The notes beneath the pieces are model-generated. The model was not told the DNA's origin and did not search any database. It saw only the letters and a program-made list of their open reading frames with translations. Below are positions 30,248 through 36,975 of a stretch of DNA of 36,975 nucleotides, in pieces; within the stretch, counting starts at the first letter, position 1, and the number at the start of each line of letters is the position of its first letter. Position numbers and translations under genes: made by a program. The DNA comes from Bacteroidales bacterium (GTDB lineage Bacteria; Bacteroidota; Bacteroidia; Bacteroidales; M50B96), in contig JAIOYV010000067.1 in assembly GCA_021740905.1 (NCBI GenBank), positions 1 through 36,975 on the forward strand, given 5' to 3'.

Positions 30248-32527
30248 TTACTGATTAAGCCTTTCAACACTTTGTGCATCGATTACGGCTACCGTGACCA
30301 TGTTTACAATTTCTGCCACACTGGCGCCTATTTGCAATACATGGACCGATTTGCTCATCCCATTTAGAATGGGCCCAATGGCTTCAAACTTGCCCATCTC
30401 CTGGATCAGTTTGTAGGCAATGTTCCCAGCGGTGAGGTAAGGGAAAATAAGCACATTGGCAGCCCCACCTGCTAATTTTGAAAAGGGAAATGAGTTTTTC
30501 AATAAATCTGGGTTTAGGGCAAAGTTGGCTTGAATATCACCATCAACGATCAGATCAGGATAGTTTTTGTGCATAATGCTAACAGCCTGGCCAACTTTGT
30601 CGGGTATCGAAGCCCTGGTAGATCCGAAATTTGAGTAAGAAAGCAAGGCAACCCTTGGTTCGATGTTAAATTCACGGACTGCCCTGACAGTTTGCATGGT
30701 AATTTCTACAAGCTGTTCTACCGAAGGATTGAGGTTTACCGTGGTATCTGCAAAAAATATAGGCCCTTCCTTGGTGTTGATTATGTACATCCCGGAAACA
30801 AGGGCATCTCCTTTTCGTTTCCCAATAATTTCCAGCGCGGGTTTTACATAATTTGGGTAACTTTTTGTGATCCCCGAAACCATTGCGTCGGCCATTCCAG
30901 TATTTACCATCATCGGGGCAAAATATGTCCGTGCATTCATGCGTCCACGTGCTCCCTGAAGGGTAATTCCTTTTCTTTTGCGGTGTTCGTATAACAGATT
31001 CGCGAACTTCTCATGGGTTTCTTTCATTGCTTCCGATTCAGGATCAATAATTTCTACTCCATTCAAGTCAAGTTCATTATCGAGTATCATCTTCCTCAAC
31101 AGATCCTCTTTGCCGAGTAAAATAGGGATCGCCACTCCATCGTTTTTAACAATTTCGGCAGCTTTCAGCATGTTGTAATGATCGGCTTCGGCAAAAACAA
31201 CACGTTTGGGATCGAGACGGGCACGTGCCTTCATATTTCTAACAAGGGCACAACCAAGTCCCATGCGTTTGGTCAATTCGTCTTTATATGCTTCCCAATC
31301 TTCGATAGGTTTTTGGGCAACACCCGATTCCATCGCGGCCTTGGCCACGGCAGGTGCTACGGTTGTAATTAACCGTGGGTCCATTGGTTTTGGGATGATG
31401 TAAGTTGGTCCAAAAACTAGATTATGCGCGTGATATGCAATATTTACTTCTTCCGGCACAGGTTCTTTGGCCAGGCTAGCCAGGGCATATACGGCGGCCA
31501 GTTTCATTTCTTCGTTTATTTTTGTGGCTCGTACATCCAAAGCGCCCCTGAAAATAAATGGGAAGCCCAGCACATTGTTTATTTGATTGGGATGATCGGA
31601 GCGACCGGTAGCAAAGATAATGTCATTGCGGGTTGCCATTGCAAGGTCGTAACTGATTTCCGGGTCGGGATTGGCCATAGCAAAAACAATGGGGTTTTTG
31701 GCCATTGAAAGTAACATTTCGGGACTCATCACATCGGCCACCGACAGGCCAAGAAAAACATCAGCGTCTTTTAGAGCTTCAGCTAATGTGTAAACATCAC
31801 GGTCGGTCACAAATTGTTGTTTTATTTTGTTGAGGTCGGTGCGTTTCTTGTTCAAAACCCCCTTACTATCGACCATTACAATATTCTTGCGGTCCACTCC
31901 GAGAGCCATATAGAGTTTGATACACGAAACGGCAGAAGCTCCAGCACCATTCACCACAACCTTAACATCAGTAACTTTTTTGTTAAGTACTTCGAGGGCA
32001 TTCAACAAACCGGCAGCCGAAATAATGGCAGTACCGTGTTGGTCGTCGTGCATGAGAGGGATCGATAGTTCGTTTTTCAACCGTTCTTCGATGTGGAAAC
32101 ATTCTGGGGCTTTAATGTCTTCGAGGTTAATTCCACCAAAAGTGGGTGAAATCGCTTTAACAATTTCCACCAGCTTGTCGGGGTCTTTTTCATCCACTTC
32201 GATATCGAACACATCGATATCAGCAAAAATTTTGAACAATAAACCCTTTCCTTCCATTACAGGTTTGCCAGCCAAGGTGCCTATATCGCCCAGGCCAAGC
32301 ACTGCGGTGCCATTTGAAATAACAGCAACCAGATTTCCTTTTGCTGTATATTTGTAGGCATCATCGGGGTTGTTCTGAATTTCCCTGCAAGGTTCGGCAA
32401 CACCTGGGCTATATGCCAGCGATAGATCGTGTTGAGATTGATACCGTTTGGTTGGGACTACTTCGATTTTTCCAGGTCTTCCGCTCGAATGATAATCAAG
32501 CGCTTCTTTTTTGGTGATTTTAGCCAT
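30248..32527 (-). CDS. maeB: NADP-dependent malic enzyme fused to phosphotransacetylase domain
   Basis: A 759-residue cytoplasmic enzyme that decarboxylates malate to pyruvate and CO2, producing NADPH. The malic part (1 to about 430) carries SPGVAEPCREI, GLGDIGTLAGKPVMEGK, GGINLEDIKAPECF (metal site), HDDQHGTAIISAAGLLNAL and the nucleotide fold VVNGAGASAVSC. The C-terminal part (about 440-759) is phosphotransacetylase-like, with GARGRMNARTYFAPMMVNTG, DGDIQANFALNP and GNIAYKLIQEMG. In the MaeB family it is thought to be a regulatory acetyl-CoA-sensing domain without transferase activity. The ATG at 32527 was chosen over the TTG at 32536. It is a single gene with its own promoter and terminator. 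Confidence 0.95.
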   Translation of the reverse strand: MAKITKKEALDYHSSGRPGKIEVVPTKRYQSQHDLSLAYSPGVAEPCREIQNNPDDAYKYTAKGNLVAVISNGTAVLGLGDIGTLAGKPVMEGKGLLFKIFADIDVFDIEVDEKDPDKLVEIVKAISPTFGGINLEDIKAPECFHIEERLKNELSIPLMHDDQHGTAIISAAGLLNALEVLNKKVTDVKVVVNGAGASAVSCIKLYMALGVDRKNIVMVDSKGVLNKKRTDLNKIKQQFVTDRDVYTLAEALKDADVFLGLSVADVMSPEMLLSMAKNPIVFAMANPDPEISYDLAMATRNDIIFATGRSDHPNQINNVLGFPFIFRGALDVRATKINEEMKLAAVYALASLAKEPVPEEVNIAYHAHNLVFGPTYIIPKPMDPRLITTVAPAVAKAAMESGVAQKPIEDWEAYKDELTKRMGLGCALVRNMKARARLDPKRVVFAEADHYNMLKAAEIVKNDGVAIPILLGKEDLLRKMILDNELDLNGVEIIDPESEAMKETHEKFANLLYEHRKRKGITLQGARGRMNARTYFAPMMVNTGMADAMVSGITKSYPNYVKPALEIIGKRKGDALVSGMYIINTKEGPIFFADTTVNLNPSVEQLVEITMQTVRAVREFNIEPRVALLSYSNFGSTRASIPDKVGQAVSIMHKNYPDLIVDGDIQANFALNPDLLKNSFPFSKLAGGAANVLIFPYLTAGNIAYKLIQEMGKFEAIGPILNGMSKSVHVLQIGASVAEIVNMVTVAVIDAQSVERLNQ

Positions 32528-32557
32528 GACAGTCAATTTTTTTTATGTTTTATCATA

Positions 32558-32591
32558 CAAAGGTAATCTTATTGTGTATGGGATAGGCAAA
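32558..32591 (-). promoter_or_regulatory. Promoter of maeB
   Basis: Reading the minus strand, TTTG at 32591-32588, a 22-nt spacer and TACCTTTG at 32565-32558, an exact -7 match. The spacer is a little longer than usual. Predicted leader is about 24 nt. Confidence 0.5.
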
Positions 32592-32679
32592 TTTAGTTCA
32601 AAGATTTTTTATGTTCTTGAACACAAAAAATAAAATTTTTGCGAACAATTTCCCATCTTCATACGTAGTTGTTTTAGTT

Positions 32680-32711
32680 TTTGTATATAATCAAACTTTT
32701 GTGTAATTTTG
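32680..32711 (+). promoter_or_regulatory. Promoter of the T9SS shared-domain gene at 32743
   Basis: TTTG at 32680-32683, a 20-nt spacer, and TAATTTTG at 32704-32711: the best full Bacteroidota promoter in the window. Predicted start near 32717, leader of about 25 nt. It is divergent from the maeB promoter within the same 215-nt gap. Confidence 0.7.
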
Positions 32712-32742
32712 AAAATAATTCTTAACCTTAATACAGTTTATC

Positions 32743-33471
32743 ATGAAAACAAAAAATTTACTTACGGGAATGTTGTTTTTGAGCTTTGTTTTTTGCCTTG
32801 GTCTTGGCAACATCAATGCACAAAACAAAAATAAATCCCCTCAGCATTTTTCAGGTGTAATCAATACGGGCGATAATATGACTATCGGCATCCCCGAATA
32901 CGCATGGAATGTAAAGCCACAAATGGGGGACGAGGTTGGAGCTTTCAACAGCGATGGAAAAATGGTTGGCAGCACGGTCTATAACGGAGGAAACCTTGCT
33001 ATTACCGTATGGGGCGACGACGAAACCACCAAATTGAAAGAGGGTGTTTCTTCGGGCAAACGATTTACCCTACGTTTATGGCATAAGGCCAGCGGTGCCG
33101 AAAGTGTAATTGAAGTGGCGAATTGGCTCGAAGGAGATGATATTTATAAGTCGAATGGCATAAGTGTAGTCGAGAAACTACAGCTGGCCAGCTTTACTGA
33201 ATCAAATGGCGAGTACACGCTCGGACAAAATATACCGAACCCTGCAAAGGATTTTACCAAGATTGATTATTCAATCCCAGTAAATGGACATGTAAAAATT
33301 GTGCTTTTCACCACCGATGGAAAATTGGTCCGCGATTTATTGTCGGAAGAAATGCCAGCCGGCACACATACCCTTGAAGTAAATGTAAGCGACCTGGCTG
33401 CCGGGACTTACTACTACAAAATGATGACTGCCGATTTTTCGGGCAGCAAGTATTTGAATATAGTTAGATAG
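32743..33471 (+). CDS. T9SS-sorted protein with the shared surface domain
   Basis: A 242-residue secreted protein. Signal peptide 1-26 (hydrophobic TGMLFLSFVFCLGLGN, ending INAQ). Residues about 34-150 form the domain shared with the genes at 13670 and 14927: FSGVINTGDNMTIGIPEYAW, GDEVGAFNSDGKMVG, NLAITVWGDDETTKLKEGV, GKRFTLRLWHKASGAES, YKSNGISVVEKLQ. Residues 165-242 are a T9SS sorting domain (IPNPAKDFTKIDYSIP, VRDLLSEEMPAGTHTL, LAAGTYYYKM). The shared domain is thus the whole functional part, which gives the cleanest view of its borders. Expression is its own transcription unit, with a strong promoter and terminator. Confidence 0.88.
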   Translation: MKTKNLLTGMLFLSFVFCLGLGNINAQNKNKSPQHFSGVINTGDNMTIGIPEYAWNVKPQMGDEVGAFNSDGKMVGSTVYNGGNLAITVWGDDETTKLKEGVSSGKRFTLRLWHKASGAESVIEVANWLEGDDIYKSNGISVVEKLQLASFTESNGEYTLGQNIPNPAKDFTKIDYSIPVNGHVKIVLFTTDGKLVRDLLSEEMPAGTHTLEVNVSDLAAGTYYYKMMTADFSGSKYLNIVR

Positions 33472-33495
33472 AGATAGTTCTCATAGTTTGAATGA

Positions 33496-33530
33496 AAAGA
33501 GGGATGTGGTTTAGTCGCATCCCTCTTTTT
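33496..33530 (+). terminator. Strong intrinsic terminator
   Basis: AAAGAGGGATG (33496-33506) pairs exactly with CATCCCTCTTT (33518-33528) through an 11-bp stem, 11-nt loop and T-run. It lies 25 nt past the stop codon at 33471. Confidence 0.85.
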
Positions 33531-33635
33531 TTGTTTTGTTCTGTTATGTTATCTCGGTTCCTCTAGAACTGAAGTATAAAAAGCTTCGCCTGTCATCCAA
33601 GCTTTAGCGTAGGATGGGGCTTTGGGTTGAGATTC

Positions 33636-33664
33636 TTGTAGCGCGATTAATCGCATCTCTACAA
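33636..33664. repeat. Short palindromic repeat
   Basis: TTGTAG (33636-33641) pairs with CTACAA (33659-33664) around the 12-bp perfect palindrome GCGATTAATCGC (33643-33654). It lies between convergent genes. The same style of palindrome occurs at 2676-2696 and 6348-6371. Confidence 0.55.
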
Positions 33665-33718
33665 GTCAGGTGTCAAATGCACCTTAATTCTACTCACCCA
33701 AATTCCCTAATCAACAAC

Positions 33719-35293
33719 TTACCTTAAAAATCCAAATTCAATTCCCTGGGCCAACGGCAACTCAGTTCCATAATTGATGGTGTTGGTCTGGCGGCGCATA
33801 TACACTTTCCAGGAATCGGAACCCGATTCGCGACCACCGCCAGTGTCTTTTTCGCCACCGAACGCCCCACCAATCTCGGCCCCTGAGGTTCCAATATTGA
33901 TATTGGCGATACCACAGTCGGATCCTACTTCGGATAAAAACTTCTCCGATTCGCGCACATTCAATGTGAATATGGATGATGATAAACCTTGTGGCACTCC
34001 ATTGTTTAGGGCAATTGCCTCGTCAATGTCGCTGTATTTTATCATGTAAAGAATAGGAGCAAAGGTTTCTTCCTGTACTATTTCGTAATGGTTCTCCGCT
34101 TCCACAATGGCCGGGACAACATAATTCCCTGATTCGTAGCCTTCGCCCGACAAAACTTGTCCGCCATAGATTATCCGGCCCCCCTCTTTCTTCGCTTTTT
34201 CGAGCGCACCGGTAAAGGCATCAACCGAAAAAGAATCAATCAAAGGTCCTACTACCGTATCCTTATCGAGCGGGTTGCCTATTTTCGTATTAATTTGCGA
34301 ATACGCATCAAGCAAGGATGATTTTACCTGGTCATACACTTTTTCGTGAACGATTATCCGGCGGGTCGAAGTGCAACGCTGACCGGTTGTGCCAATAGCC
34401 CCAAATACAATGGCAGGGATGGCCATGTCGAGATCGCCGTGTTCAGATACAATAATGGCGTTGTTGCCACCCAGTTCGAGGATGGTTTTCCCGAGGCGTT
34501 TTCCCACAATTCCCCCAACCCGTTTTCCAACGGCAGTCGATCCTGTTACAGAGAAAAGAGGAATCCGGCGGTCTTCCAAAAACTTATCGCCCAATACCGA
34601 CGATTTGGCGATTATCATATTGAATACGCCCTCCGGTACTTCGTTTTTCTTCAATACTTTTCGAATTATATTCTGAACCGCTATAGCCGAAATAGGTGTT
34701 TTTGAACTAGGCTTCCAAACTACAACATCACCAGCAATGGCTGCCAACATAGAGTTCCATGCCCAAACGGCCACCGGAAAATTAAAGCTGGTAATCAAAC
34801 CTACAATTCCTAATGGATGGTACTGGTCGTACATCCTGTGCTCGGGGCGTTCGCTGTGCATCGTAAAGCCATTCAGCAAACGCGACTGCCCAACTGCAAA
34901 ATCACAGATGTCGATCATCTCCTGGATTTCACCCAAACCTTCCTGGTAAATTTTACCCATTTCGAGACTCACCAACAGACCCAGGTCTTCTTTGGCATCG
35001 CGGATGGCGCAACCGATCTGGCGAACAATTTCGCCCCGTTGAGGTGCTGGGAATTTTCGCCAGGTCAAATAGGTTTCCTGGGCTGTTGCCATTATTTTTT
35101 CATAATCGTCCCAGCTGGCATTTTTAACCCGGGCAATGGGCTGCCCGTCGATAGGCGAAACCGAAACCGATTCATCACCGGCAGTATCAAACCATTCAGT
35201 ACCGGTGGTTGCCCCCGAGTTTAATTCCTTAATGCCCAATCGTTCGAGCATTTCATCTACATTATATTCTCTTGCTATTTTTTCGTGCGACAT
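33719..35293 (-). CDS. ALDH7-type aldehyde dehydrogenase (antiquitin-like)
   Basis: A 524-residue NAD(P)-dependent aldehyde dehydrogenase. It has FNFPVAVWAWNSMLAAIAGD and VWKPSSKTP (coenzyme binding), FSVTGSTAVGKRVG (Rossmann turn), the general base Glu in ILELGGNNAII, and the nucleophilic Cys in TTGQRCTSTRRI. The ending YMRRQTNTINYGTELPLAQG and GTSGAEIGGAFGGEKDTGGG are typical of ALDH7/aminoadipate-semialdehyde dehydrogenases of lysine breakdown; the substrate is inferred from family only. The ATG at 35293 was chosen over 35326 because homology begins at MSHEKIAREYN. It stands alone, and no other lysine-catabolism gene is in the window. Confidence 0.92.
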   Translation of the reverse strand: MSHEKIAREYNVDEMLERLGIKELNSGATTGTEWFDTAGDESVSVSPIDGQPIARVKNASWDDYEKIMATAQETYLTWRKFPAPQRGEIVRQIGCAIRDAKEDLGLLVSLEMGKIYQEGLGEIQEMIDICDFAVGQSRLLNGFTMHSERPEHRMYDQYHPLGIVGLITSFNFPVAVWAWNSMLAAIAGDVVVWKPSSKTPISAIAVQNIIRKVLKKNEVPEGVFNMIIAKSSVLGDKFLEDRRIPLFSVTGSTAVGKRVGGIVGKRLGKTILELGGNNAIIVSEHGDLDMAIPAIVFGAIGTTGQRCTSTRRIIVHEKVYDQVKSSLLDAYSQINTKIGNPLDKDTVVGPLIDSFSVDAFTGALEKAKKEGGRIIYGGQVLSGEGYESGNYVVPAIVEAENHYEIVQEETFAPILYMIKYSDIDEAIALNNGVPQGLSSSIFTLNVRESEKFLSEVGSDCGIANINIGTSGAEIGGAFGGEKDTGGGRESGSDSWKVYMRRQTNTINYGTELPLAQGIEFGFLR

Positions 35294-35409
35294 GATGTCC
35301 TTTTTTTGATTAGGTATGAGTAACAAGGAAGAAGGTGAAATGTTTTGGTTGCTTAGTTGGAAAAAGTTTTACCATTCACCCTGTATTTAAAAAATTGAAA
35401 ACTTATGCC

Positions 35410-35417
35410 TACCTTTG
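35410..35417 (+). promoter_or_regulatory. -7 element (TACCTTTG)
   Basis: Exact TAnnTTTG match. The predicted start near 35423 would give a leader of about 90 nt to the ATG at 35512, or about 10 nt to the alternative ATG at 35434. A -33 element at the right spacing is unclear. Confidence 0.45.
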
Positions 35418-35511
35418 CTTATGAGATAATAAAATGAACAGCCGGGGTGGCTATATAGGTGCCAAAGCGGTAAGCCAACCGGCAAAATATGAATCCAAAA
35501 AATATGAAACC

Positions 35512-36189
35512 ATGAAAAGAAACTTATTGTTATTCGGAAGTTTATTGGTATTACTTTCTTCCTGCGCCAAAGAAGATTCGGAAAATGTTAACCAAGACTC
35601 CATCTATTCTATTTATGAATTGTTCTATGATGTAAGCACCGACAAAACAATTGCCAGGGCAACATTTAGGTTTGGTGGCCCAACCGGTACTTTGTTGGAA
35701 TTGAACACACCTGCCATTTCAACTTTCAATGGCGATGAACTTCTTTATAATGCAGTTACAGGGGTACATAAAAAGGAGTATGCAGGGTTTACAACTTCCG
35801 GCACTTTTGTTTACACCGACCACGACAACAATACCTTCACCAATACCACCCCAACAATAAATTCCATAGCCTTTCCTGTGCTCGATACAATCAGTTCGGC
35901 AGGGGCATTTACCTTTGCCTGGGTGGGTGACCCAATTGCCGCAAACGAAACGGTTACCTTGACCATTGATGGGATCCAGCAAGGAAATTTTGAAATTTTT
36001 GCAAGTTCTGTTCAAGGGGTTAGCGAACTTGTACTGGCGGCAAACAGAATTCAAAACCTGGGGATCGGCAATGCGACCTGCACCCTTATGAGGGCATATA
36101 ACAAAACCACCATCGACCAGGGAACCTCCGAAGGTGGAAGGATGGCGGTGTGGTACTCCACCACAAATACCATATACATCGGTAATTAG
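35512..36189 (+). CDS. Lipoprotein of unknown function
   Basis: A 225-residue predicted lipoprotein. MKRNLLLFGSLLVLLSSC gives a short signal sequence ending in the lipobox LLSSC, so Cys18 is the lipid-bearing residue. An ATG at 35434 in the same frame would add 26 residues, spoiling the signal, so 35512 is preferred. The mature part is beta-rich: YELFYDVSTDKTIARATFRF, GPTGTLLELNTP, FAWVGDPIAANETVTLTI and TLMRAYNKTTIDQGTSEGG. I know no family with a function for it. The start of the mature protein (KEDSENVNQD) is acidic. It stands alone, divergent from the aldehyde dehydrogenase. Confidence 0.75.
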   Translation: MKRNLLLFGSLLVLLSSCAKEDSENVNQDSIYSIYELFYDVSTDKTIARATFRFGGPTGTLLELNTPAISTFNGDELLYNAVTGVHKKEYAGFTTSGTFVYTDHDNNTFTNTTPTINSIAFPVLDTISSAGAFTFAWVGDPIAANETVTLTIDGIQQGNFEIFASSVQGVSELVLAANRIQNLGIGNATCTLMRAYNKTTIDQGTSEGGRMAVWYSTTNTIYIGN

Positions 36190-36275
36190 TGACTTTAAAA
36201 AGCCTTCTAGGGTCAGCCTTTTCTGGTGCGGACTTGTAGTGCCTGCCAACCAATCTTGCCGATACATGCAGGATT

Positions 36276-36914
36276 CTAATGATCCAAATCAATTGTTTTA
36301 TCCTGCCTGAACAATAGATGCTCCCCATTCCCGACATACCCCAATTGATTGGTTCGCATTTGGGTTTCTCCGATGCTGAAATCGGGCGTATTGCTGTGGT
36401 GATGGCCATAAATCCAAAAATCGGGCCCGGTGGATTCGATCATATCAAATAGTTCAACGGCAAATGCCTCGTTCAAAACGTCGCCCTTGTATTGTTCGGG
36501 ATAGTGCATAAAGGTCGGGACATGATGCGTTGCTACTACCATTCTTCCGGGATAATCTTTTCTCAATTCTTCCTGGACGAATTGCAGGCAATGCAAATGC
36601 AATTCGGTAAAACGTGTGGATGAAAAGCGAAAGCCATCATAGCGGATCAGGTGAAAATCGTTCATTGCCCGTTCGATGTGCCATTGATAGGCCGGGTTTA
36701 TCTTCGACCACAAAATTGAGAAAATAAACTTTGTGCCTTCTTGCTCCACTGTCACATTGTTCACAAGAAAGACATTGGACCGGATTTTTTCGTTCAAAGG
36801 ATCGGGCTTGTCGGATATATCGGAACGATAGTATTCATTGAGTATTCCGGACAAAATGTACAATGATTCCGGGGCAAAATGTACAACGACACCACTGGTT
36901 AATTTCACTAACAA
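36276..36914 (-). pseudogene. Metallophosphoesterase, N-terminus lost
   Basis: The open frame (212 codons from a TTG at 36914) is a Bacteroidota metallophosphoesterase from EYYRSDISDK onward: FIFSILWSKINPAYQWHIER, VVATHHVPTF (metal-binding His pair), LNEAFAVELFDMIEST and YGHHHSNTPDF (metal-binding His). The first third, with D-x-H, G-D and G-N-H-E metal ligands, is missing: the 30 residues before EYY do not resemble the family. The place where GNHEYY is expected reads GILNEYY, a change equal to three extra nucleotides. A 22-bp tandem duplication (36844-36888) sits exactly there. The gene is at the window edge, but upstream in-frame stops in the last 60 bases argue that no intact start lies beyond. 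Confidence 0.6.
36844..36888. repeat. Tandem duplication of 22/23 bp
   Basis: ATTCCGGACAAAATGTACAATG (36844-36865) is followed at once by a near copy (36866-36888, about three differences). It falls in the 5' part of the damaged metallophosphoesterase at the expected GNHE position, and probably records the event that broke it. Confidence 0.7.
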
Positions 36915-36975
36915 TTATACTAAAAAAAATTATCTATTTGAAGGGCCTTCAAGGTTAAATTGATGTGCACTGGCT

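Overview
The window is a chromosomal segment of a Bacteroidota bacterium. Four lines of evidence support this. Four genes end in a type IX secretion (T9SS) C-terminal sorting domain. Several genes carry -7 promoter elements of the Bacteroidota type TAnnTTTG, and Shine-Dalgarno sites are almost absent. The families are characteristic of the phylum: GYDIA GHMP kinase, propeller-type LytS kinase, fused ResB-CcsA and the EFR1 flavodoxin-ferredoxin. The intergenic DNA is rich in short palindromic repeats. The genus cannot be fixed from the sequence. No plasmid, phage, transposase or CRISPR feature was seen.

Layout. 0-2.5 kb: a small secreted protein, a decayed T9SS gene and a sirtuin-type deacylase without zinc cysteines. 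2.8-5.8 kb: a fused ResB-CcsA cytochrome c maturation protein. 6.2 kb: tRNA-Arg(ACG) with its own promoter and terminator, then a propeller lipoprotein. 7.7-13.1 kb (minus strand): a five-gene mevalonate operon, fni-mvaA-GYDIA kinase-mvaD-mvk, with a promoter near 13.13-13.16 kb. 13.7-16.8 kb: two secreted proteins sharing a domain, separated by a 141-bp imperfect palindrome and a strong terminator. 16.9-20.6 kb: a hybrid propeller/LytS-type sensor kinase running directly into a 5'-truncated cyclase-HD gene, apparently a deletion scar. 20.7-24.1 kb: a secreted serine hydrolase, a C-GCAxxG-C-C protein and an EFR1 flavodoxin/ferredoxin membrane protein. 24.3-28.3 kb: GNAT plus a 63-aa membrane protein, a tight TM2-DUF2752-DUF4870-like-M48 operon, a decayed second copy of the 63-aa gene, and a DUF5995 protein. 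28.6-33.5 kb: a T9SS propeller protein, the malic enzyme-phosphotransacetylase fusion MaeB, and a T9SS protein carrying the shared domain. 33.7-36.9 kb: an ALDH7-type dehydrogenase, a lipoprotein and a damaged metallophosphoesterase.

How the genes work together. The mevalonate operon supplies five enzymes from HMG-CoA to DMAPP/IPP. HMG-CoA synthase is not in the window, and the phosphomevalonate kinase step has no canonical gene; the GYDIA GHMP kinase is the natural candidate. The other genes are mostly single units (cytochrome c maturation, malate/pyruvate metabolism, aldehyde oxidation) mixed with cell-surface proteins.

The most unusual points are: the duplicated and decayed small membrane gene bracketing the TM2/M48 operon; the kinase/cyclase-HD junction; a domain of about 120-140 residues shared by three secreted proteins; and the GYDIA kinase as the probable missing mevalonate step. 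No clearly new defence or mobile system was found.
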